From Methanobacterium sp. (GTDB taxonomy: Archaea; Methanobacteriota; Methanobacteria; Methanobacteriales; Methanobacteriaceae): a stretch of 5,052 nucleotides of DNA. Below the pieces are notes generated by a model. The model ran no database searches and was not told the DNA's origin. It saw only the letters and a list, made by a program, of their open reading frames with translations. A program made the translations under genes and the position numbers. The number at the start of each line of letters is the position of its first letter. The stretch's first letter is position 1. Shown piece by piece: positions 1 to 5,052 of the stretch. The stretch spans positions 1 through 5,052 of the forward strand of contig JACWMK010000099.1 in assembly GCA_015661405.1 (NCBI GenBank), given 5' to 3'.

Positions 1-240
1 GGTGTAAACCAAAAAGTAAAAGTTAATTGGGGTAACTTCTTCAATAAAGACATAAACCCAGCAACAATCGTAACATTATTCCTCTCATCAAAAGCAAACC
101 AACAACTAAAAACTAAATTACAAAATGAATTAAAACCAGGAACACGCATAGTATCCTATTACTGGACTTTCCACGGGTGGCAACCCGTTAAAGAAGATAA
201 AAAAAATAAAATATACATGTACATTATTGGTAAAACCTAA
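1..240 (+). CDS. Class I SAM-dependent methyltransferase, C-terminal part (archaeal lysine-methyltransferase-like)
   Basis: The frame is open from the first base and ends at TAA 238-240, leaving the last 79 residues of a protein whose start lies left of the window. The visible part reads like the second half of a Rossmann-fold class I methyltransferase: a short VNWGNFF strand-and-turn, then NPATIVTLFLSS with a run of helix-forming residues, then ELKPGTRIVSYYWTF, GWQPV, and a final beta strand IYMYIIG. This order resembles archaeal DOT1-like protein-lysine methyltransferases (aKMT type), in which the segment after the cofactor site has the same TIVTL...LKPGTR...GW.P pattern. The SAM-binding glycine motif is not visible, so neither cofactor use nor substrate can be confirmed. 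The product is presumably cytosolic, since no membrane segment is seen. The family call is from memory of the pattern: fairly sure of methyltransferase, less sure of lysine as the target. Confidence 0.72.
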   Translation, partial: GVNQKVKVNWGNFFNKDINPATIVTLFLSSKANQQLKTKLQNELKPGTRIVSYYWTFHGWQPVKEDKKNKIYMYIIGKT

Positions 241-298
241 ATATTACCTTAAATTTCATAAATTTATTTAAAGTTAGAGTTTATTACTCAAAAATTAT

Positions 299-307
299 GC
301 TATAAAT
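299..307 (+). promoter_or_regulatory. Possible archaeal TATA box for the 99-residue gene
   Basis: GCTATAAAT follows an A-rich stretch (AAAAATTA) that could act as a BRE. A start about 25 bases downstream would fall near 330, just ahead of the GGTG ribosome-binding motif. A second candidate, CATATAAAA at 322-330, would instead give a nearly leaderless message. In DNA this AT-rich, TATA-like strings occur by chance, so this is only a plausible site. Confidence 0.3.
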
Positions 308-334
308 CAACATAAAAAAAACATATAAAATTGT

Positions 335-338
335 GGTG
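335..338 (+). promoter_or_regulatory. Ribosome binding site (GGTG) for the gene starting at 348
   Basis: GGTG lies nine bases before the ATG at 348 and matches part of the archaeal Shine-Dalgarno pattern GGAGGTGATC. It supports the chosen start, which is also the first ATG in this frame. Confidence 0.5.
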
Positions 339-347
339 TAAAAATTT

Positions 348-647
348 ATGAGAGTATGGGTCGAACGCAGAGTAGAAGTCACAGATAAAGAAGTTACCAA
401 GATAATTAAAGAATACCTACTAGGTAGAGATTTAGAAATACCAGATATTCTATTTTTAAAAGAAAACTTTGAAGTTAAAATAGGATTATCATTCTACTGG
501 ATTAATACAGAACACTGCTTTTACGATGCACAAGAACAAAGAATGCTATGCAGACTAGACGAAATCAAAATGTGCGAAGAGGAATGGGATTCAACCATTA
601 TAATGTATGAAAAATCCGCATTCGAAATAATGGAAGCAGAAAAATAA
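348..647 (+). CDS. Hypothetical acidic 99-residue protein
   Basis: I do not recognise this protein. It begins at ATG 348 behind a GGTG motif and ends at TAA 645-647. It is acidic (about 23 Asp/Glu against 14 Lys/Arg), has no signal peptide or membrane segment, and looks like a small soluble alpha/beta protein: an N-terminal strand rich in Arg and Val (residues 2-11), a helix (about 13-24), a central hydrophobic segment (about 31-52), and a C-terminal acidic helix (about 85-99). Three cysteines (C57, C68, C76) and H56 sit in the third quarter, so a metal site is possible but unsupported by any standard zinc-finger spacing. The preceding gene is a methyltransferase on the same strand, 107 bases away, and the two may be separately transcribed. 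The coding character (balanced residues, no low-complexity runs, plausible start signal) suggests a real gene. Function is unknown. Confidence 0.68.
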   Translation: MRVWVERRVEVTDKEVTKIIKEYLLGRDLEIPDILFLKENFEVKIGLSFYWINTEHCFYDAQEQRMLCRLDEIKMCEEEWDSTIIMYEKSAFEIMEAEK

Positions 648-698
648 AAAAAAATTCTGTTTGATTATATTAGTTATTAATAAAATTTCTATAACTGA

Positions 699-718
699 AT
701 TCAAAAAAAAATTTGAAT
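699..718 (-). terminator. Inverted repeat with oligo-T, candidate terminator of the minus-strand operon
   Basis: ATTCAAA (699-705) and TTTGAAT (712-718) form a perfect 7-base inverted repeat around an A-rich centre. On the minus strand the A9 run at 703-711 becomes T9, the kind of U-rich signal at which archaeal RNA polymerase stops. It lies about 140 bases past the end of the dehydratase gene at 858. The stem is AT-rich and weak, so the oligo-T is probably the more important part. Confidence 0.35.
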
Positions 719-752
719 ATTTCAATTTTTACTTTAAGACATAGATCTTAAA

Positions 753-760
753 TTTTTTTT
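753..760 (+). terminator. Oligo-T terminator candidate for the plus-strand transcript
   Basis: A T8 run, preceded by a T5 run at 726-730, lies 80-110 bases beyond the stop of the 99-residue gene. Archaeal termination commonly uses such U-rich tracts without a strong hairpin. In this AT-rich spacer the match could be fortuitous. Confidence 0.35.
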
Positions 761-857
761 AATCTATTATAAAAGAGTTTAAGTTTTTCTATATAAACTG
801 CTTTAAAAAGGCTGTTTAATGTTATAGATATTCTGAAGTTATCTAAAATTAGTTGTT

Positions 858-1835
858 TTAATATAGATCATTTATTTTTTCTCTTATTTCTCTCTTAGAT
901 AATTTTTCAACAGAATCAGAATTATAATTAAGACTACTGGAATTAATCTTATTTGTAGGGTTTAAAATAAATAAATTTCCTTTATCTTCAACATAAAATG
1001 CTTCATCTTCTGTAACTAATTCCTCATACATTTTTTCCCCAGGTCTCTTACCAATGAATTCAACACTAATTTCTTCAGGTTCATAACCATATTTAGGAGC
1101 CAAATCTTTGATCATGACATCTGCCAGATCTACAATTTTAACGGCTGGCATTTTAAGAATAAATATCTCCCCACCTTTCGCCAAATAACCTGCAGTCAAA
1201 ATTAAATCAGCTGAATCAGGGATATGCATAATGAAACGTGACATTTTAGAATCTGTTATGGTAACAGGTCCGCCATTCATTATTTGTTTTCTGAAAATAG
1301 GTATGATAGAACCACGGGAATTCAAAACATTACCAAATCGAACACATGAGAATGCTGTTTTACGATTTCCTCTATAATGATTTGCAGATATAGTCAAACG
1401 TTCAGATAATAATTTAGTAGCACCCATAACATTTACAGGGTTAACAGCCTTGTCTGTGCTTATCACTATAACCTTGCCCACATTCTGGTCTAAAGCAGCA
1501 TCCAACACATTTTGAGTACCTAACACATTAGTTTTAACAGCATCAAATGGATTAAACTCACAAAGAGGCACATGTTTTAATGCTGCTGCATGGAAAAGAA
1601 TATCCACGTTTTCAAAAGCCCGTTCCAATCGATCTTTATCCCTAACGTCCCCGACGAAAGTTCTTATCTTATACGAATTTAACTTCTCTTCCAATTCAAA
1701 TAAGGCTGTTTCATTATTATCTAATACTCGGATTGTTTCTGGTTTATGCTCTAAAAGTTTCTTTACAATTTCGCTACCGATTGATCCGGATCCACCAGTT
1801 ACAAGTATAACTTTATCTTTATAAGTTGATTCCAT
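858..1835 (-). CDS. Nucleotide-sugar 4,6-dehydratase (soluble SDR, LegB/PglF-type)
   Basis: This 325-residue protein belongs to the extended SDR family of CapD/FlaA1/PglF-like enzymes, which use bound NAD(P) to convert UDP-GlcNAc (GDP-GlcNAc in some legionaminate pathways) into a 4-keto-6-deoxy sugar. The cofactor loop TGGSGSIG is at residues 13-20, GDVRD at 62-66, the AAALKHVP segment at 83-90, the catalytic STDKAVNP at 126-133 and MGATK at 137-141, with K141 in the SDR lysine position. VRFGNVLNSRGS (165-176) and RPGEK (264-268) are further family signatures. The N-terminal membrane domain of PglF/WbpM is absent, so the enzyme is cytosolic and of normal length for the short class. Residue 137 is Met where PseB and classical SDRs have Tyr, which favours a PglF/WbpM-like retaining reaction over PseB-type inversion. 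The start is supported by AGGCGAT eight bases upstream. It is the last gene of the four, six bases after the aminotransferase. The exact nucleotide-sugar substrate is inferred. Confidence 0.9.
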   Translation of the reverse strand: MESTYKDKVILVTGGSGSIGSEIVKKLLEHKPETIRVLDNNETALFELEEKLNSYKIRTFVGDVRDKDRLERAFENVDILFHAAALKHVPLCEFNPFDAVKTNVLGTQNVLDAALDQNVGKVIVISTDKAVNPVNVMGATKLLSERLTISANHYRGNRKTAFSCVRFGNVLNSRGSIIPIFRKQIMNGGPVTITDSKMSRFIMHIPDSADLILTAGYLAKGGEIFILKMPAVKIVDLADVMIKDLAPKYGYEPEEISVEFIGKRPGEKMYEELVTEDEAFYVEDKGNLFILNPTNKINSSSLNYNSDSVEKLSKREIREKINDLY

Positions 1836-1841
1836 TTTTTT

Positions 1842-2966
1842 TTATCGCCTATAAAAATTTTTTATTTCTCTAATTATAAAATCAATTTCATCTTTCTGAA
1901 GACCAGGGTACATAGGAAGAGTAAGAATCTTATTCGCTATCTCCGTTGTAACAGGAAGATCAACATTATATCGAAGTTTTTTCTTATAAAAATATGTTTG
2001 ATGTACAGGATCAAAATAAATCTTAGTCATTATGCCCTTATCTGCTAAATATTTCATTAATTCATCCCTGTCATCAGCTAATACATTATATAATTGATAA
2101 ACATGATAATAATCATTAGGAGATTTTAATGGAATAATCTTATCAATTTGATCATTTAAATTTTCAGTTAGATACCTTGAATTACTTCTCCTCATCTCAA
2201 TTATTTTATCCAATTTTTCAAGCTGTGAAATACCTAATGTAGCAGTTATATTGGACATTCTAAAATTATATCCCAAAGTAACATAATCAAATGGTTCTAA
2301 TGATGAAAAATAATCAGAAGATTCCAATCTACCATGAGATCTAATTAAAAGCAGTTTTTCATAGATTTCCCTTGAATCAGTTACTACAGCACCGCCTTCT
2401 CCTGTGGTAATAATCTTATTTTGACAGAAACTCAAGACAGCAGAATCTCCAAATGTACCGACATTTTTATCTTTAATTTTTGCTCCTAGGGATTCTGCTG
2501 CATCCTCGATTAAAACTAAATCATAATCATCTGCTAGATCTTTCAATTCCTCTATCTTACAAGGACAACCACCATAATGAATCGGTAAAATAGCCTTAGT
2601 TTTATCAGTAATATTCTCCCGAACACTATCAGGATCTAAACCTAAAGTTTCCATTTCAATATCAGCAAAAACTGGCTTAGCACCAACAAAAAGAGGAGAA
2701 TTAGCGGTAGAAATAAAAGTAAAAGAAGGCACAATAACCTCATCACCTTTGTTAATACCATAAGCTATAAGTAAAGAATGAAGAGCTGAAGTACCTGAAT
2801 TAAAAACAACCGCGTAATCAGTTCCAACCCGCTCTCTAATCATTTTCTCAAATTTAATTACATTAGGTCCAACAGCCCAGTTCATACCAGACTCAATCTC
2901 TCTTTTTACATATTCCACATCGGATTCATCCCAATATATTTTAAATAACGGAATTTTCCAGGTCAT
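1842..2966 (-). CDS. DegT/DnrJ/EryC1/StrS-family PLP sugar aminotransferase
   Basis: This 374-residue enzyme transfers an amino group (normally from glutamate) to the C4 ketone made by the dehydratase, giving a 4-amino-4,6-dideoxy sugar nucleotide. Family motifs appear in order: the FNSGTSALH phosphate-binding stretch at 55-63, VPSFTFISTAN at 79-89, HYGG at 130-133, IEDAAESLGA at 153-162 with D155 as the likely partner of the PLP ring nitrogen, and SFCQNKIITTGEGG at 179-192 with K184 as the Schiff-base lysine. GYNFRMSNI at 232-240 completes the active site. Length is typical and all key residues are present, so it should be active. The N-terminal IPLFKIYWDESD style matches archaeal members found in surface-polysaccharide loci. 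The ATG at 2966 is supported by GGGAG seven bases upstream. LegC-like work fits the neighbours, but GDP-perosamine synthase and PglE-like relatives share these motifs, so the substrate is inferred from context. Confidence 0.92.
   Translation of the reverse strand: MTWKIPLFKIYWDESDVEYVKREIESGMNWAVGPNVIKFEKMIRERVGTDYAVVFNSGTSALHSLLIAYGINKGDEVIVPSFTFISTANSPLFVGAKPVFADIEMETLGLDPDSVRENITDKTKAILPIHYGGCPCKIEELKDLADDYDLVLIEDAAESLGAKIKDKNVGTFGDSAVLSFCQNKIITTGEGGAVVTDSREIYEKLLLIRSHGRLESSDYFSSLEPFDYVTLGYNFRMSNITATLGISQLEKLDKIIEMRRSNSRYLTENLNDQIDKIIPLKSPNDYYHVYQLYNVLADDRDELMKYLADKGIMTKIYFDPVHQTYFYKKKLRYNVDLPVTTEIANKILTLPMYPGLQKDEIDFIIREIKNFYRR
1844..1850 (-). promoter_or_regulatory. Ribosome binding site of the dehydratase, inside the aminotransferase end
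   Basis: On the minus strand this reads AGGCGAT, one mismatch from AGGTGAT, and ends eight bases before the dehydratase ATG at 1835. It overlaps the last codons of the aminotransferase, including the start of its stop codon, which suggests coupled translation. Confidence 0.55.
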
Positions 2967-3012
2967 TAAAACTCTCCCTATAAAAAAAATTTATAAAATC
3001 ATTCTAAAAATT
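2967..3012 (-). promoter_or_regulatory. AT-rich gap inside the operon with ribosome binding site and T8 run
   Basis: This 46-base gap is the longest within the four-gene block. On the minus strand it holds a TTTTATAAATT string (about 2990-3000), a T8 run (2982-2989) flanked by ATAAA/TTTAT arms, and then GGGAG (2974-2978) seven bases from the aminotransferase ATG. The ribosome binding site is convincing. The T8 could reduce read-through, and the TATA-like string could be an internal promoter that would yield a very short leader. Neither of these two roles is established. Confidence 0.4.
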
Positions 3013-4068
3013 TTATAATATATTCTCATCAAGTCCAAATCTATAATTTGGAAAATAATTTTTTGAATCTACTTTATTATTAATATTTGTTAATTCATTA
3101 TAGATATCTTCGTTAAAGATTAATTTGGCAATATAAAAAGGAAACTCTTTTTTAGAAAAACCTTTTTTATAGAGGAATAAATTATCATTTTTTCTTAATC
3201 CTCCGCCTATATTTAAATACTTAAAGTTTCTATCCTTTGCCCATTTCATTAATTCAAACAGCATTAAATGTGAAGGATAAACATTTTTTTCAGCAGATGT
3301 TCCTGTAAGAAAACCATAAATATAATTTTTTCCATACGGATTTATGCTTGAACCGATAATTTTATTTTTATACTCTAACTGAACTAAGACAGTATCTAAT
3401 AATTTGAAATGATCTTCAATAAATTCTTTAGAAAAATAATATTTTTGAGCTGCCTTAGTTTTATCCATGGTTTGATAATAAATTTTAATGAAATTATTAA
3501 TATCCTCTTTAGAAGGTTTAGTAATAAATTTTACTTCACATCCTTCTTTAATTGATCTATTAATGCATCTTCTATGGCTATTTCTAATATCCATCCAAAT
3601 TTCTTTTAAATTTCGAGATAAATCTATTATTATAACATCATTTAAATATTCAATTTTAAACACATTATCAAACATTTCCCAATTCTTAAGTATAGGATGA
3701 AATCTTATAAACTCACAAACAAAATTATTTCTTATAACATGCTCTTTATATTCTTCAAAAAAAGATTTAGTAGATTCTAGGGCTTTAATTTGATTATTTA
3801 CCTTTAAATTTACCAATGGACCACCATAACCATAAGGAGTAATTAAATCATAAAAATTAAAATCTTTAAATTTATCTAATTTAGATATATCCCTAATTAA
3901 ATGTGGCCAAAATATTTTAATATAATCGTTCTCCCAAAAAATAGCCTCAAAATCCATATCATAATGCTTTTTGTATAAATCAAAGTACTCATATTTAAAA
4001 TATATATCAGATTCATTAAATTCGTCTAAAACAGTATTCCAAACTATTTTATCTTTTATAATTCTCAT
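3013..4068 (-). CDS. FemAB-like GNAT-fold acyltransferase (candidate sugar N-acyltransferase)
   Basis: This 351-residue protein resembles the double-GNAT FemAB/Acetyltransf_6 group, whose members transfer an acetyl, other acyl or aminoacyl group to an amine. Seen in sequence: YDLITPYGYGGPL at 73-85, which is common in such proteins from polysaccharide loci, EFIRFHP at 119-125, a basic RNSHRRCINRSIKEG stretch at 162-176, a KIIGSSINPYG strand-turn at 236-246, and the C-terminal NIGGG (286-290) followed by LYKKGFS (299-305), typical of the second GNAT domain. No membrane segment is present, so it acts in the cytosol. It starts at the base directly after the epimerase stop (TAAATG) and sits before the aminotransferase. 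Acylation of the C4 amine, the LegH/PseH step, is the natural role by context. Alternatives are aminoacylation of a glycan or of the pseudomurein peptide. It is richer in Lys, Asn and Ile and lower in G+C (about 13-30% in sampled lines) than the next two genes. Confidence 0.8.
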   Translation of the reverse strand: MRIIKDKIVWNTVLDEFNESDIYFKYEYFDLYKKHYDMDFEAIFWENDYIKIFWPHLIRDISKLDKFKDFNFYDLITPYGYGGPLVNLKVNNQIKALESTKSFFEEYKEHVIRNNFVCEFIRFHPILKNWEMFDNVFKIEYLNDVIIIDLSRNLKEIWMDIRNSHRRCINRSIKEGCEVKFITKPSKEDINNFIKIYYQTMDKTKAAQKYYFSKEFIEDHFKLLDTVLVQLEYKNKIIGSSINPYGKNYIYGFLTGTSAEKNVYPSHLMLFELMKWAKDRNFKYLNIGGGLRKNDNLFLYKKGFSKKEFPFYIAKLIFNEDIYNELTNINNKVDSKNYFPNYRFGLDENIL

Positions 4069-5052
4069 TTAGATCCCCATAATATTCAAAATCGTTTTTA
4101 CAATTCTTTGTGAAGAATTCCCATCACCATAAGGATTTTTTATATTTTTAAGCTCTGCTCTAAACTTTACATCATATAATGCTTTTTTTATTCCATCAAT
4201 GATTTCTTGCTTATTATAATCCACATTTATTACATTTCCAGAAATAATCCTATTTTCCTGCCTTGTTCCAACATAAACAAATGGTTTCTTAAATGATGGC
4301 AATTCTATTATTCCTGAACTTGAATTACCAACCATCAAATCACAAACATTTATTAAACCCAAAAAATCTCCACGTTCAATATTTGCAAAACAATTTATAA
4401 AATTAAAGTTATGAGAATATTCATCAATCTTATTGTTTATTAACTTACCGCCAGAATCAGAATTGGAATAAATAGCTATTGTCTGAATTTTTAACTCTTT
4501 TATTGCATTTAATGTTTCTATAATATTTTTTTCAGTTTCTTCAAATTCATCAGTATTTGGATGTTGCAGTAATATAATAAAAGGTTCTTTTGGATTTATA
4601 TCATATTTTTTTACAATCGTTTCTTTAGAACTAAAATTTTTTGACTTTATATCATCTAAACCAGGTTCTCCAACACAAAATAAATTTTCAGCCGATATTC
4701 CTATTGAAATTAATTTTTCATAACTTTTACTGTTACCTACTAAATGAAAATCTGAAAAACTAGTAATAGCATATCTTATTTTATTGTCTATAGAACTAGA
4801 CAAATCTCCACCACTATGATGTGCTACAGGGATATTTAAATGAGCCCCTACTATAGCACCAGCCAAACTCTCCCCCCTATCTCCACCAACTAAAATAACA
4901 TCAGGTTTTATTTTTTCCATTATCTGAGCAATTCCATATACTCCAATTCCAAATGATTTAGCCATTGCACTTAAACTATCATTATCAAACAACATGTCGA
5001 CCTTTTCTACTTTAAACCCATCTTTTTCAATCAGTTCAACAGTATAACCAAA
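4069..5052 (-). CDS. neuC: Hydrolysing UDP-N-acetylglucosamine 2-epimerase, NeuC/LegG family (5' end missing)
   Basis: The frame stays open to the right edge, 19 codons before the first visible ATG at 4995. Those codons encode EKDGFKVEKVD, which is normal family sequence, so the ATG is internal and the true start lies outside. The visible 327 residues of an expected 380 or so show the GT-B-like epimerase fold. Numbered from the edge, GGDRGE is at 56-61, HHSGGD at 78-83, IRYAIT at 92-97, GEPGLDDI at 128-135, QHPNTDE at 163-169, GNSSSGIIE at 242-250, GTRQENR at 262-268 and NPYGDGNSSQRI at 306-317. Such enzymes remove UDP and invert C2, giving ManNAc (NeuC) or 2,4-diacetamido-2,4,6-trideoxymannose (LegG). 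The dehydratase, aminotransferase and acyltransferase downstream point to the LegG-type substrate. The family call is secure; the substrate is inferred. The classical HGGE element appears as SGGD here, a variation I believe occurs in some archaeal and bacterial members. Confidence 0.9.
   Translation of the reverse strand, partial: FGYTVELIEKDGFKVEKVDMLFDNDSLSAMAKSFGIGVYGIAQIMEKIKPDVILVGGDRGESLAGAIVGAHLNIPVAHHSGGDLSSSIDNKIRYAITSFSDFHLVGNSKSYEKLISIGISAENLFCVGEPGLDDIKSKNFSSKETIVKKYDINPKEPFIILLQHPNTDEFEETEKNIIETLNAIKELKIQTIAIYSNSDSGGKLINNKIDEYSHNFNFINCFANIERGDFLGLINVCDLMVGNSSSGIIELPSFKKPFVYVGTRQENRIISGNVINVDYNKQEIIDGIKKALYDVKFRAELKNIKNPYGDGNSSQRIVKTILNIMGI
4072..4078 (-). promoter_or_regulatory. 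Ribosome binding site of the acyltransferase, inside the epimerase end
   Basis: GGGGATC on the minus strand is one mismatch from GGTGATC of the archaeal Shine-Dalgarno pattern. It lies within the last epimerase codons, six bases before the ATG at 4068. Stop and start are directly adjacent, so ribosomes probably pass from one gene to the next. Confidence 0.5.

Larger units (their letters stand above)
648..857. other. Convergent intergenic spacer without a gene
   Basis: This 210-base, very AT-rich stretch lies between the ends of two converging transcripts. Stops are frequent in all frames and I see no credible ORF, tRNA or structured RNA. It carries oligo-T runs on both strands and one short perfect inverted repeat, listed separately, so termination is its most likely role. 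Confidence 0.6.

Noticed and set aside
241..347. Possible small RNA or ORF between the methyltransferase and the 99-residue gene
   Set aside because: Only AT-rich sequence with frequent stops and no stable stem was seen; a promoter and ribosome binding site explain what structure there is.
782..798. AGTTT/AAACT inverted repeat in the convergent spacer
   Set aside because: Arms of five AT-rich bases are expected by chance in this composition and there is no adjacent signal of its own.
3488..3700. A 70-codon open frame on the plus strand inside the acyltransferase gene
   Set aside because: It lies wholly antisense to a gene with clear family motifs, has no ribosome binding site that stands out, and its hydrophobic, Ser/Ile/Leu-rich product is what the complement of AT-rich coding sequence yields.
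4993..4995. ATG at 4995 as the start of the epimerase
   Set aside because: The frame continues without a stop to the window edge, and the 19 upstream codons give sequence typical of the NeuC family, so this Met is internal.
1..5052. CRISPR array, insertion sequence, tRNA or attachment site
   Set aside because: No regularly spaced repeats, transposase motifs, terminal inverted repeats or tRNA-like cloverleaf were found on reading both strands.

Overview
The window is AT-rich DNA of about 30% G+C, judged from sampled lines. It most likely comes from an archaeon of the Methanobacteriales (Methanobrevibacter or Methanosphaera type). The case rests on the base composition, on an archaeal-style lysine-methyltransferase-like C-terminus at the left edge, on ribosome binding sites resembling the archaeal GGAGGTGATC pattern, and on oligo-T stretches at gene ends. 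The genus assignment is inference; no rRNA or marker gene is present.

Left part, plus strand (1-647). The end of a class I SAM-dependent methyltransferase gene is followed by a 107-base spacer with a possible archaeal promoter. After it comes a 99-residue acidic protein that I do not recognise. A 210-base AT-rich spacer (648-857) without a gene separates these from the convergent block on the other strand. It holds oligo-T terminator candidates for both directions and a short perfect inverted repeat.

Right part, minus strand (858-5052). Four tightly packed genes are read from right to left: a hydrolysing UDP-GlcNAc 2-epimerase (NeuC/LegG type, its 5' end outside the window), a FemAB-like GNAT acyltransferase, a DegT/StrS-type PLP sugar aminotransferase, and a soluble SDR nucleotide-sugar 4,6-dehydratase. 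Together these are the activities needed to turn UDP-GlcNAc (or GDP-GlcNAc) into a 2,4-diacylamido-2,4,6-trideoxyhexose: 4,6-dehydration, C4 transamination, N-acylation, then removal of the nucleotide with C2 epimerisation. Condensation with phosphoenolpyruvate by a NeuB/LegI synthase would then give a legionaminic- or pseudaminic-type nonulosonic acid (a sialic-acid-like surface sugar). No synthase or CMP-transferase is in the window; I expect them beyond the right edge. The gene order is the exact reverse of the reaction order.

Nothing here is a wholly unknown system. The points most worth a second look are the FemAB-like enzyme in the slot normally held by the LegH/PseH N-acetyltransferase, the Met in place of the usual SDR Tyr in the dehydratase, the composition break between the two halves of the operon, and the unrecognised 99-residue protein.
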